Shown here: piece by piece, positions 1 to 7,284 of the stretch
Position numbering within the stretch: the first letter of the stretch is position 1
How the letters are laid out: every line of letters begins with the position of its first letter
NCBI GenBank assembly: GCA_026417675.1
Contig: JAOACV010000010.1
Coordinates: forward strand, 1-13,662
Direction: 5' to 3'
Length of the DNA stretch: 13,662 nt
Source: Verrucomicrobiia bacterium
GTDB lineage: Bacteria; Verrucomicrobiota; Verrucomicrobiia; CAIQCK01
Translations under genes and position numbers: made by a program
Notes under the pieces: model-generated
The model's database searches: none
What the model was told of the DNA's origin: nothing
The model's input: the letters and a program-made list of their open reading frames with translations, nothing else

Positions 1-25
1 CCTCGATCCGCAATGCGCTTCCGGC

Positions 26-958
26 TCAGAACGCCTGCCGCGCCGCTTGCGCGATGATCGGCCCCAGCAGGAACAACATCACCGCCGGAAAAATCAGGAG
101 CAACAGCGGGCCGAGCATTTTCACCGGCGCCTCGTGCGCGAGCTTCTCGGCGCGTTGGAACCGCTTCACCCGCATCTGGTCGGCCATGATGCGCAGGATG
201 GTGCCGAGGCTCACGCCGAGTTCGTCGGCTTGGGCCAGCGCGGAGACTACCGAACTGAGGTCCGGCTGGTCCACGCGCGCGCCCATGTCGCGCAGCGCCT
301 GTCGTCGCGTGCGCCCGACCTGCACCTCGTGAAACGCCCGCAACAACTCCTCGCCCAGCGGGTCTATTGCCCGGCGCTCGATGATCTTGCGCAGCGCGCT
401 CATGAAATCCAAGCCCGCCTCCACCGACAGCGTCATCAGGTCGAGCACATAAGGCAGCGCCTTCTGGATGCTGCGGTGCCGGCGCTCCCGCGCATGCCGC
501 AGCCAGGACCACGGATAATAGAGGCTGTAGAGGATCACCATGATCGTCAGCAACGGCCACCATCGGCCCAGGAACCGCCATCCCTCGAACGCCCACTTGA
601 ACCCGAAGCTCAGCGGCGCCGCGACGATGAAGATCACCAACGCGATGGACAGGAACTCCTCCGCATTGAGCAGGCTCTCGTAACCGGCCGAGATCAGGCG
701 CGCGTCGAGTTTGGCGCGGGATTTCTCCAGCCGCTTGTGCCGGAAGATCGGCGCGACATTGGGCACGAGGGGCAGCATCAGCCGGAACAACAGCGGCAGC
801 GAGCGCGCTTGCTGGCGGCCGTCGGCCAGCCGCACATATTTGACCTCGCTGACCGCAAGGCCGATATACCACACGCCGGCAAAGGCGAACACCAGCCACA
901 TCAACGCGGCGACAATCTCCTCGGGTCGGGTGGCTACATGTGCGAGTTCGGTGGGCAT
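26..958 (-). CDS. tadC: Tad pilus inner-membrane platform protein TadC (type II secretion F-domain family)
   Basis: A 310-aa protein of the T2SS-F/GspF superfamily. TadC is expected to pair with TadB to form the inner-membrane platform on which the TadA ATPase drives Flp pilus assembly. Visible hydrophobic segments lie at about residues 16-34, 101-120, 134-150 and 281-303. The T2SSF-type cytosolic domain lies between the third and fourth, from about 162, with the typical sequence ALPYVLDLMTLSVEAGLDF followed by a helical domain and a GVSLGTIL motif near 248. This topology (a long N-terminal part, then one F domain and a C-terminal membrane helix) fits TadC rather than TadB. The start is the ATG at 956-958; no clear Shine-Dalgarno precedes it. 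Unlike the usual tadB-tadC arrangement, it is separated from tadB by a gene on the opposite strand, so it probably needs its own promoter in the 78-bp gap 959-1036 or readthrough antisense to 1037-2191. Family assignment is confident; regulation is inference. Confidence 0.9.
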   Translation of the reverse strand: MPTELAHVATRPEEIVAALMWLVFAFAGVWYIGLAVSEVKYVRLADGRQQARSLPLLFRLMLPLVPNVAPIFRHKRLEKSRAKLDARLISAGYESLLNAEEFLSIALVIFIVAAPLSFGFKWAFEGWRFLGRWWPLLTIMVILYSLYYPWSWLRHARERRHRSIQKALPYVLDLMTLSVEAGLDFMSALRKIIERRAIDPLGEELLRAFHEVQVGRTRRQALRDMGARVDQPDLSSVVSALAQADELGVSLGTILRIMADQMRVKRFQRAEKLAHEAPVKMLGPLLLLIFPAVMLFLLGPIIAQAARQAF

Positions 959-979
959 GGGGTGAAATCGTTTGTGCTA

Positions 980-1009
980 TTGCGCTGAGAGGCCGGTGGG
1001 CACTAGAAT
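980..1009 (+). promoter_or_regulatory. Possible sigma-70-type promoter for the repeat protein at 1037
   Basis: TAGAAT at 1004-1009 matches five of six bases of the -10 consensus. TTGCGC at 980-985 is a poor -35 (three of six) with an 18-bp spacer. Transcription would start near 1015, giving a short leader with the Shine-Dalgarno AAAGGA at 1024-1029. A small GGGCA/TGCCC inverted repeat (998-1002 and 1009-1013) brackets the -10. This is prediction from sequence only. Confidence 0.3.
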
Positions 1010-1036
1010 GCCCGGCAGGCCGGAAAGGAATGTGTC

Positions 1037-2191
1037 ATGAAAACTGGTTTCTTCCGCTTCGCACTGGGCCTCACGGTGGCCGTCTGCCCGTGTTCTTGGG
1101 CCGCCGGACAAGCCTCTCCCCCTTCGCCGCCGGCCGGCGACACACCGCCCGTCCGCATCCGCCTGCTCAACGGCAACGAACTGACGGGCGCGGTTTATGG
1201 AGCCGACGCCCAAGGCTTCTGGTTCAACATGCAATACGGCTCCAAGCGATACTCGTGGACGGACATTGACACCAACTACCTGAAGCAGGTTGCCGCGCCG
1301 GCCTACGAGCTGATGATGCTGCACAAAAACCCGCCCGCCTCGCCGGCCACGGCGGCGGCGCCCAAGCCCGCCGACCGGATTGCCAAGCCCGGCGTCATCA
1401 CCATCCGTCTGCTCGACGGCACCGAGTTGACCGGCAACGCATCGAACCCGGACGCCAAGGGGTTCTCGTTCAGGACGAAATACGCCTCCAACATCCGTTA
1501 CAACTGGACGCAGGTGGACACCAACCATCTGAAGCAGGTGGACGCGGACCTCTACCAGGCGATGGTCGAGAAGATCCGCGAGGCCGCCATGCGCCCCAAC
1601 GCGAACACCCCTGTCACCATCCGCCTGCACGACGGCACGCAACTGGAGGGCTTCGTCCGCACCTCCACAACCGACACGGAAGGCTTCACGTTCCGCATGC
1701 AAGGTCAATCTTCCACGCTTCATTACACTTGGGACCAGTTGGACATCAATCACCTGTATCAAAACAACCCGGCGCTCTATCAATTCATGCTTCAACAACG
1801 CGCCGCGGACCAAATCACCACCGACCAGCAGATCGTCCAGTTTCTCTCCGGCAAGTTCACCTTCCGGACCGAGGCCAACAAGGACCTCAAGAACTACGGC
1901 AGAGTCCTGACGCAGCTTCAGGGGCTGATCCGCAGCACCGCCTCAACCGGCGGCAATCAACGATCCGCAGCGCAGCGCGCCCAGCAGCTCGGTTCGCTCG
2001 TCAGCAACAACACGACCCGCGCGACGCTGGTGGCCTTCGACCGGCGCGTCCAAGAGCTGCGCTCGGCCAATCCGCCGCTGCAAAACCTCTTGAACACCTT
2101 CCACATCGCCTTCGACGCCCTGCTCCGCAACGACTTTGCCAAGTTCCAGGCAACCTACACCTACTGCCTGGAGTGCCTCGCGAACTTCTGA
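1037..2191 (+). CDS. Exported protein with three tandem ~57-residue repeats, inserted between tadB and tadC
   Basis: 384 aa, not recognised as a named family. Residues 1-26 form a signal peptide (MKTGFFRF start, hydrophobic core, AAGQA cleavage region). Three related units follow at about 39-95, 120-179 and 193-254. Each opens with an IRLLDG-type strand (I-R-L-x-x-G-x-x-L-x-G), continues through a G-F-x-F strand and ends in Y/S-W-T/D-Q-x-D-x-N-H/Y-L and an LYQ/AYE helix start. The pattern suggests small beta modules. A Pro/Ala-rich linker lies between units 1 and 2 (about 98-117). The remainder (255-384) has no repeat, looks largely helical, and ends with two Cys near the C terminus (C377, C380). 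AAAGGA at 1024-1029, 7 nt before the ATG, supports the start. The gene lies on the plus strand, convergent with tadB and divergent from tadC, so it interrupts the expected tadB-tadC pair. A pilus-related envelope role is possible from position alone. Confidence 0.8.
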   Translation: MKTGFFRFALGLTVAVCPCSWAAGQASPPSPPAGDTPPVRIRLLNGNELTGAVYGADAQGFWFNMQYGSKRYSWTDIDTNYLKQVAAPAYELMMLHKNPPASPATAAAPKPADRIAKPGVITIRLLDGTELTGNASNPDAKGFSFRTKYASNIRYNWTQVDTNHLKQVDADLYQAMVEKIREAAMRPNANTPVTIRLHDGTQLEGFVRTSTTDTEGFTFRMQGQSSTLHYTWDQLDINHLYQNNPALYQFMLQQRAADQITTDQQIVQFLSGKFTFRTEANKDLKNYGRVLTQLQGLIRSTASTGGNQRSAAQRAQQLGSLVSNNTTRATLVAFDRRVQELRSANPPLQNLLNTFHIAFDALLRNDFAKFQATYTYCLECLANF

Positions 2192-2203
2192 TCTGCGTCG
2201 TAG

Positions 2204-2265
2204 CCGCCCGCCGTAAGGAGGCGGACATATCCTCACGACGGCCTTCCGCCTCCTCACGTCGGCGG
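2204..2265. repeat. Long imperfect palindrome in the convergent gap; candidate bidirectional terminator or dispersed repeat
   Basis: The 99-bp gap between the ends of the repeat-protein gene and tadB holds a perfect 9-bp inverted repeat, GGAGGCGGA (2217-2225) and TCCGCCTCC (2245-2253). It is extended outward by A-T and GTG/CAC-like pairs and by CCGCC (2204-2208) with GGCGG (2261-2265). The heptamer CCTCACG also occurs twice in direct orientation (2231-2237 and 2252-2258). There is no T-tract on either side, so it is not a textbook intrinsic terminator. It could be a REP-like dispersed element as easily as a shared 3' stem-loop. Confidence 0.5.
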
Positions 2266-2290
2266 CCACGGTCCGAAGCTGTTTCAACTG

Positions 2291-3187
2291 TCAAATATCA
2301 ATGCTCACGATCTTGCGGATCACCAGATAACCCACGACCTCGAAGATCAGGCCGATGCTGATGATCACAATGCCGGCGGTCGAAAACACGAAACGGGTCA
2401 TCATTTGAGGGCTGATCATATACATCGCGCCCGCCAACAACAGGGGCATCAGGCCGACGATGATCGCCTGCAACCGGCCCTGCGCCGTCAGCGTCCGAAT
2501 CTTGCCCTCCACACGCATCCGCTCGCGGATAACGCCGGCGAGTTGATCGAACACCTCGGTCAGGTTGCCGCCCGTCTGTCGGGCGATCTCGATGGCGTTG
2601 ATCATCAGGTCGAGGTCCTGGCTGCCGACGCGCTGGCTGAGTTTCTCCAAAGCCTCCTCGAACCGCATCCCCAGCCGGTGCTGGTGCAGGAACAACCCGA
2701 ACTCCTCGCTGATCGGCCGGCGGTTCTCCTTCACGACCATGTCGAACGCCTGCAGGATGCTGAAGCCAGCCCGCAGCGCGTTGCTCATGGTTTGCATCGC
2801 CTCGACCAGTTGCTCGTTGAACCGCTCCAGCCGCTTCTGCCGCATCCGTTTGACCACACCGCGGGGGATCATGAAACCGATCGCGCCCCAGATCAGCGAA
2901 AAAAGGCCCGTGGCGATCAGCCGCGGCGTGCTCTCAAAACTACCGACCATCGCGAACGCGCCGAGGAAAAATCCCACGCCGACAATCTGTGCCAGCCCCA
3001 TGACCTGCGCCGGGCTGAGCGCGAGAAACATGTCGTCGAGGTGCCGGCCCGTTTCCTCGATATACACCTCGCGGTAGCTCTTAAACATCTCCAGCAGCCA
3101 GTTGCCCAGCGACCAAACAACCCCCGCCGCCGCCACGAAGTAGAGCAGCGGCACCAGAAACTCGTTGCTGAGGTCGTAGAAGCTCAT
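2291..3187 (-). CDS. tadB: Tad pilus inner-membrane platform protein TadB
   Basis: 298-aa T2SS-F family protein. Hydrophobic segments are seen at about 10-32, 62-82, 88-108, 241-259 and 270-291. The F domain lies at about 120-240, with FNEQLVEAMQTMSNALRAG near 123, followed by GFSILQAF and the family signature TGGNLTEVFDQLAGVIRER near 205. This arrangement matches TadB (two N-terminal helices, F domain, two C-terminal helices). It is expected to sit in the inner membrane, contact the TadA hexamer and pair with TadC. Its ATG overlaps the tadA stop in an ATGA at 3184-3187, implying translational coupling and a shared transcript. Its usual downstream partner, tadC, is displaced by the plus-strand gene at 1037-2191, and tadB ends facing that gene across a palindromic 99-bp gap. 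Confidence 0.92.
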   Translation of the reverse strand: MSFYDLSNEFLVPLLYFVAAAGVVWSLGNWLLEMFKSYREVYIEETGRHLDDMFLALSPAQVMGLAQIVGVGFFLGAFAMVGSFESTPRLIATGLFSLIWGAIGFMIPRGVVKRMRQKRLERFNEQLVEAMQTMSNALRAGFSILQAFDMVVKENRRPISEEFGLFLHQHRLGMRFEEALEKLSQRVGSQDLDLMINAIEIARQTGGNLTEVFDQLAGVIRERMRVEGKIRTLTAQGRLQAIIVGLMPLLLAGAMYMISPQMMTRFVFSTAGIVIISIGLIFEVVGYLVIRKIVSIDI

Positions 3188-4902
3188 GCGTTCGGGATCA
3201 CCGGGCGCATCTGCGCCGCTTGTTGGAAGATACCGCGATCCAGGTGCAGTCCGCGCGGCTCGACCTCCTCGATGAAGGTCGGGATGGAGCCGGTGGCGCT
3301 GAAGTAGCCCAGCACCCGGCTGCGCGGGTCCAGCCCGGTCTGCTTGTAAATGAACAGGTCCTGCATCACGATCACGTCCTTCTCCATGCCGATCACCTCG
3401 GAAATCTTGGTGATCTTGCGGGTGCCGTCGCTCAGGCGGTCGGTGTGGCAGATGATGTCAATCGCCGCCGCAATCTGCTCGCGGATGGCGCGGCTGGGCA
3501 GGTCCATGCCCGCCATGAGCACCATCGTTTCCAGACGGCTGATGGTGTCGCGCGGGCTGTTGGCGTGCACGGTCGTCAGCGAGCCATCATGGCCGGTGTT
3601 CATCGCCTGCAACATGTCCAGGGCCTCGCCGCCGCGGCACTCGCCGACCACGATGCGGTCGGGCCTCATGCGCAGCGCGTTGCGCACCAGGTCGCGGATG
3701 GTCACCGCGCCGCGGCCCTCGATGTTGGGCGGGCGCGCCTCGAGGCTGATGACGTGCGGCTGGCTCAGCCGCAACTCGGCAGTGTCCTCGATAGTGATGA
3801 TGCGCTCGTCGCGCGGCAGGAAGCTGGAAAGCACGTTCAAGAGCGTGGTCTTGCCGGAGCCGGTGCCGCCACTGATCACGCAGTTCTTGCGCAGCAGCAC
3901 GCAGACACGCATGAACTCGGCGATCTCGGGCGTCATCGTGCCGAAGCCGATCAGGTCTTCCACCGTGAAGGGGGTCTTGGAGAACTTGCGGATGGTGATG
4001 CAGGGGCCTTTGAGCGACAGCGGCGGGATGATGGCGTTGACGCGGCTGCCGTCGGGCAGGCGCGCGTCCACATACGGCGAGCTTTCGTCAATCCGCTTGC
4101 CGATCGGCGCGACGATGCGCTCGATGATCGCCAGCACCTGGTCGTCGTTCACGAACGACCGCTCGGTCAGGTAAATCTTCCCGCGGCGCTCCACGTAAAT
4201 CTTGTCGGCGCCGTTGACCATCACCTCGGTGATCTCCGGGTCTTCGATGAGGTCGTCGAGGGGGCCGAGGCCGATGGCCTCCTGGATGATCTCACGGGTC
4301 AGTTGCGCCGGCGAGAGGTGGGCCGGCAACTGGTCGCGAACCTCCTGCACGATGTCGGCGGCAGTAACGCGAACCTTGTCCTGCAACGATTTTTGCGCCG
4401 CCGGGTTGGAGATGAGCCGCTTCAGGTCGAGTCGTTTCAACAGCTCGGCGTGAATCTGCGTCTTGATCTTGCGGATCACCGCACGCATGGCGTCGCCGCC
4501 GGCTTCGCCGGCCGCCACCACGGCGGTGTGCGCGGGCGCTTCGGCGCGCCGGGCCGCTCCGGCCTCGGGTTTCGCCCGCTTCGGATAGTCCAGCCACACC
4601 ATGCAAGGCCCGATGGCGATCCGCTGGCCGACGTGGATGCGCACCCGGCGCTTGATCCGCACGCCGTCCACGTAGGTGCCGTTGGTGCTGCCGAGGTCTT
4701 CGATCTCGATGCTGGTCGGGTCAAAGTAAAGCCTCGCGTGCTGGCGGGAAACGCCGGAGTGATCAATGCAAATCGCGCTCTTGGGATCGCTGCCGATCGA
4801 ATAGGCCGCGGGCGTCACGCGCTGGCGAATCTGCCGTTTCTGCCCGTCCTCGGTCAGTTCCACCACCAGGTCTAATTCGTCTTTGGGTTGTCCAATCGGC
4901 AT
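3184..4902 (-). CDS. tadA: FHA-domain-fused Tad pilus assembly ATPase TadA (CpaF family)
   Basis: 572-aa secretion/pilus ATPase of the VirB11/GspE superfamily that powers Flp assembly from the cytoplasmic face. An N-terminal FHA domain (about 10-105) shows the phosphothreonine-binding hallmarks SRQHA (52-56) and STNGTYVDG (72-80). A linker rich in Ala/Glu/Pro follows (about 110-138). The CpaF part has the N-terminal helical domain (about 140-240), Walker A GGTGSGKT (345-352), Asp box TIEDTAEL (370-377), Walker B-type RIVVGECRGGEALDML (416-431) and His box TTVHANS (443-449). The reading frame stays open upstream to 5055, but that extension runs through palindromic repeat DNA and reads as Arg-rich non-protein-like sequence. 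The ATG at 4902, just ahead of the FHA beta strands, is therefore the better start, although no strong Shine-Dalgarno is visible. It overlaps tadB by 4 bases. The FHA fusion implies phospho-dependent partner binding, which is an inference. Confidence 0.93.
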   Translation of the reverse strand: MPIGQPKDELDLVVELTEDGQKRQIRQRVTPAAYSIGSDPKSAICIDHSGVSRQHARLYFDPTSIEIEDLGSTNGTYVDGVRIKRRVRIHVGQRIAIGPCMVWLDYPKRAKPEAGAARRAEAPAHTAVVAAGEAGGDAMRAVIRKIKTQIHAELLKRLDLKRLISNPAAQKSLQDKVRVTAADIVQEVRDQLPAHLSPAQLTREIIQEAIGLGPLDDLIEDPEITEVMVNGADKIYVERRGKIYLTERSFVNDDQVLAIIERIVAPIGKRIDESSPYVDARLPDGSRVNAIIPPLSLKGPCITIRKFSKTPFTVEDLIGFGTMTPEIAEFMRVCVLLRKNCVISGGTGSGKTTLLNVLSSFLPRDERIITIEDTAELRLSQPHVISLEARPPNIEGRGAVTIRDLVRNALRMRPDRIVVGECRGGEALDMLQAMNTGHDGSLTTVHANSPRDTISRLETMVLMAGMDLPSRAIREQIAAAIDIICHTDRLSDGTRKITKISEVIGMEKDVIVMQDLFIYKQTGLDPRSRVLGYFSATGSIPTFIEEVEPRGLHLDRGIFQQAAQMRPVIPNA

Positions 4903-4982
4903 GGCGTTTAGAGTGTGCCCTTTGACCGGTCCGTGTTCATGTAGCGCGGGGTTCCAGCCTGCGAGCCTATTGTCGAAGCGTG

Positions 4983-5056
4983 GGTGGATCGCGTTCTCCG
5001 AACGCGATTTGGCTGTTGGACCAAAAGGCAAGCGCGTTCGGAGAACGCGCTCCACC
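4983..5056. repeat. REPIN-like pair of inverted palindromic repeats between cpaB and tadA
   Basis: Two near-identical palindromes face each other. The first, ATCGCGTTC-tcc-GAACGCGAT, spans 4988-5008. The second, AGCGCGTTC-gga-GAACGCGCT, spans 5031-5051. Each has perfect 9-bp arms around a 3-nt loop. The shared flank GGTGGA (4983-4988) reappears as TCCACC (5051-5056), so the whole 74-bp unit is an inverted pair, the layout of a REP doublet (BIME/REPIN). It lies inside the 226-bp non-coding gap upstream of tadA. A further segment at about 4941-4963, containing a GCGCGGGGTTCCAGCC core, also looks like repeat-type DNA, but no second copy is present here. If transcribed, the pair could fold into a large stem that affects mRNA stability between cpaB and tadA. 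Confidence 0.7.
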
Positions 5057-5128
5057 TTCGGTGTCGCGTTGTGAGCAGCGAGGAAACTGTCATCTCGAAA
5101 GCCATTTGAAATCGGGAAGGGTTGTTCT

Positions 5129-6064
5129 TCAAGGTCTCGTGCCGCCGGCTGGGGCTGGTGTGGGCGCGGGAGCAGTGGCCGCTGGCGCAGGAGTCGCCGG
5201 CGCGGAGGCTGGCGCGGGCGCGGGCAGCGGCGAGAACCCGCCGGGCGTCGGGTGCAACCGTTGCTGCCGCAGGGCGTTGAGCTGGCCGAAGTTCTTCTCC
5301 AGCTTCGCGAAATCCACGCTCTCCGTCAGCGGCGGCATCGAGACGTCCTCGCGGTTGCGCAACGCGAGCGTCAGCTTGCCTTTGTTGTGGGCGAACACCA
5401 GCATTTCCGCCTCACGCGGCGTCACGGAGATGGTCACGGACGAGTATTGATCGCCCCCGAATCGCTCCGGCGCCTCGCTCTCCAACGTCCGACGGCTCAT
5501 ATTGCGGCCGCACGCCAGCACGGTCACGTCCTGCAGGATTGTCAGCGTAACCGTGTCGGGCATGTGGCCCGCGCCGGGCGCGGCAGGCGCTGTGCCGCGG
5601 ACGCCGGGGGGGAAGGTGAACGTGCCGAGGATGTCCACGTGGTCGTTGGGTTTCACCAGACCGCTGACGTTGGCGATGTTGTCCACCGGGATCGAAATGG
5701 CGCGCTGTCCAATCTCGATCATGCTGGCCAATCCGCCCGCGCCGGCGAACGGCATCTCAATGTCGCTCCACAAGATGGGGTCGCCCTCTTGCAGGAACGT
5801 GCGCGTCTTGCGGTTGATGATCTCGGTATATTCGTCGGGCCGGATTGCGCGGCCGACGACGTTCTTCTGGAACACCGTCTTGGTGCCGATGTCGCTCATC
5901 TTCAACGTCGTGCCCGGCGGCAGGTTTCTGGCCGCGGCGACCACGCGCACCGTCGCGAACTGACTCTGGAACTTGACCTTGAAGTTCTCGAAGTTCTGGC
6001 GGGAGAGCACGAAGGCCGCAATGCCCGACAACAACGCAATCAAGAGGATGATTTTCTGTTTCAT
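5129..6064 (-). CDS. cpaB: Flp pilus assembly protein CpaB/RcpC
   Basis: 311-aa periplasmic Tad component, anchored by one N-terminal membrane helix (about 4-21) or an uncleaved signal. A SAF-like domain follows (about 39-105), with the typical VRVVAAARNLPPGTTLKMSDI opening split by the usual ARxLxxGxxLxxxD pattern. The RcpC/CpaB beta domain comes next (about 113-240), with ISIPVDNIANVSGLVKPNDH and VDILGTF, and later VTISVTPREAEMLVFAHNKG. The residues from about 272 to 309 form a low-complexity Pro/Ala tail. CpaB proteins act with the outer-membrane secretin in Tad systems. The start overlaps the preceding gene's stop in an ATGA (6061-6064). Its stop is followed by the repeat-bearing gap before tadA. 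The Pro/Ala tail could span periplasm or peptidoglycan; that is inference. Confidence 0.9.
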   Translation of the reverse strand: MKQKIILLIALLSGIAAFVLSRQNFENFKVKFQSQFATVRVVAAARNLPPGTTLKMSDIGTKTVFQKNVVGRAIRPDEYTEIINRKTRTFLQEGDPILWSDIEMPFAGAGGLASMIEIGQRAISIPVDNIANVSGLVKPNDHVDILGTFTFPPGVRGTAPAAPGAGHMPDTVTLTILQDVTVLACGRNMSRRTLESEAPERFGGDQYSSVTISVTPREAEMLVFAHNKGKLTLALRNREDVSMPPLTESVDFAKLEKNFGQLNALRQQRLHPTPGGFSPLPAPAPASAPATPAPAATAPAPTPAPAGGTRP

Positions 6065-6786
6065 AGCGAGGAATGGCGCACCATGACAGTGATGGTCAAC
6101 TCACCCAATTGCAAACCGGGAGTGACGCTGATCATGCAGTTCATTGTCCCGCGCTGATACATCGGGGCGCGGGGGAAAACAGGCTGCCAGCCGTTGGCCG
6201 GCAGGTTTTGCGCGTAGAAATCCTGCACCAGCGATGATTCACCGCTGCCCTTATACACGGCGAGGATGGTCTTGGTTTTCTTGTCCTCGACATGATGCAC
6301 GAGCCGCGCGCCGGGATAGGGCGGAATGCCGGGCAGCTTGGCGTCAACAATCTCGCCGCTCGCGCGGGCGGCGGCATACTTGGCCGCGTCCTCCGCGCTC
6401 TGGCGCACGGCGTAGAGCATGGTCTTGTCCTGCCCGGCCGGCTGCAACAACATCCGAGTCAGTTCCTCCCTGGTGGTCAGCACGCCTGAGCCGCCGGCGG
6501 CGGTGGCCACGACGGTGGCGTTGATCTGCCGGCCGCGCAGCGCGTCCTGTAGCCGCCGCGCAGCGACGGCCGCCGGCAGCTCGGCGGCATAAACTTCCAA
6601 CGCCGCGTTGGCGCCGTTGATCTTGTATTCGGTCTTATACACTTGTTTGAAACCCGCCTCTTGCGAGGCCGCGGCGAGCGGGGAATCGCCGCCGCTGAGA
6701 AAAACGCGGGCCGCAGCGTAAGGCTCGGCCATCGCCAAGGCAAGCCCGGCGAGCAGAAGGCGGATATGCAGACGGCGGATTGTCAC
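6061..6786 (-). CDS. Exported protein of unknown function inside the Tad operon
   Basis: 241 aa starting at a GTG placed directly after the TAA of the upstream gene (stop at 6787-6789), and overlapping cpaB by 4 bases, so it is tightly embedded in the operon. Residues 1-25 are a signal peptide (Arg-rich start, LLLAGLALAMA core, YAAA cleavage region). The middle (about 60-135) is Ala-rich and probably helical. The C-terminal part (about 152-236) has a PGIPPYPGAR motif, a KTILAVYKG strand, a DFYAQNLPANGW segment and a final ELTITVMVRH strand. The YPGA ... FY ... L ... GW pattern resembles a small module found in diverse bacterial envelope proteins, but I cannot name a function. Position next to cpaB suggests a periplasmic role in pilus biogenesis, by association only. 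There are no cysteines except one near 217, so it is not an obvious lipoprotein. Confidence 0.75.
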   Translation of the reverse strand: MTIRRLHIRLLLAGLALAMAEPYAAARVFLSGGDSPLAAASQEAGFKQVYKTEYKINGANAALEVYAAELPAAVAARRLQDALRGRQINATVVATAAGGSGVLTTREELTRMLLQPAGQDKTMLYAVRQSAEDAAKYAAARASGEIVDAKLPGIPPYPGARLVHHVEDKKTKTILAVYKGSGESSLVQDFYAQNLPANGWQPVFPRAPMYQRGTMNCMISVTPGLQLGELTITVMVRHSSL

Positions 6787-7272
6787 TTAGGGCTTGTCCA
6801 AATCAGTCAACCGCGGCCAGCAAAACGAGCCGCTGTCAATGGTGATGGTTCCCCCATAGATCAATTGTTGCAGCGCGTCGCCCAGGTCCACACGTGGGGC
6901 AAAAGCCGACGATTGTGAATACACCCTGGTCCAGAAAGCCTCACCGTTGGAAGAACTCATCCGGTAGTCCAAGTTGTGCTGCTTCTCGATGTCGTTCTGG
7001 ATCAGATAATTGGGGTAGTCCACCGGGTTGGAGAGCACATGGTGCCAGGAACTGTAGAAATCGAAGTTGACGGGAGTGCCGACGCTGTTCGGGTCTATCG
7101 CCTCCTGCGAGGCGCTGCCCGACATTTCGAGAATAGACCTGACATACTGGTAACCGCCATCGCCGAAGGTGATGATGCCCACCATAATGACCACCATCGC
7201 AACCAGCGCAACAACCATCTCCGCCATCGCTTGGCCGGCCTGCGGAGGATGCGGTTTCAAAAGCTGTTTCAT
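6787..7272 (-). CDS. TadE-like pseudopilin of the Tad operon
   Basis: 161 aa with a type IV-type prepilin signal. A short basic leader ends at Gly13, followed by Gln14, with Glu18 at position +5 and then a hydrophobic helix (AEMVVALVAMVVIMVGI, about 17-33). This is the pattern cut by TadV-type prepilin peptidases in TadE/TadF proteins. The rest (about 40-161) is soluble, rich in Ser/Asn/Tyr, and of no recognised fold. It lies 12 bp downstream of tadG and abuts the next gene. It is probably a minor pilus component corresponding to TadF, or a second TadE. TadF identity cannot be settled by eye, so no symbol is given. Confidence 0.8.
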   Translation of the reverse strand: MKQLLKPHPPQAGQAMAEMVVALVAMVVIMVGIITFGDGGYQYVRSILEMSGSASQEAIDPNSVGTPVNFDFYSSWHHVLSNPVDYPNYLIQNDIEKQHNLDYRMSSSNGEAFWTRVYSQSSAFAPRVDLGDALQQLIYGGTITIDSGSFCWPRLTDLDKP

Positions 7273-7284
7273 GCGCCCAAGACC

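Noticed and set aside
47..988. 313-codon plus-strand open frame opposite tadC
   Set aside because: Antisense of a clear TadC; Gln/Arg/His-rich with no recognisable feature.
3220..4875. 551-codon plus-strand open frame opposite tadA
   Set aside because: Composition is His/Arg/Ala/Val-rich with no motif; it is an antisense shadow typical of high-GC coding DNA.
4903..5055. N-terminal extension of TadA to a start at 5055
   Set aside because: The added 51 residues are translated through the inverted palindromes and look non-protein-like; the FHA domain begins properly at the ATG at 4902.
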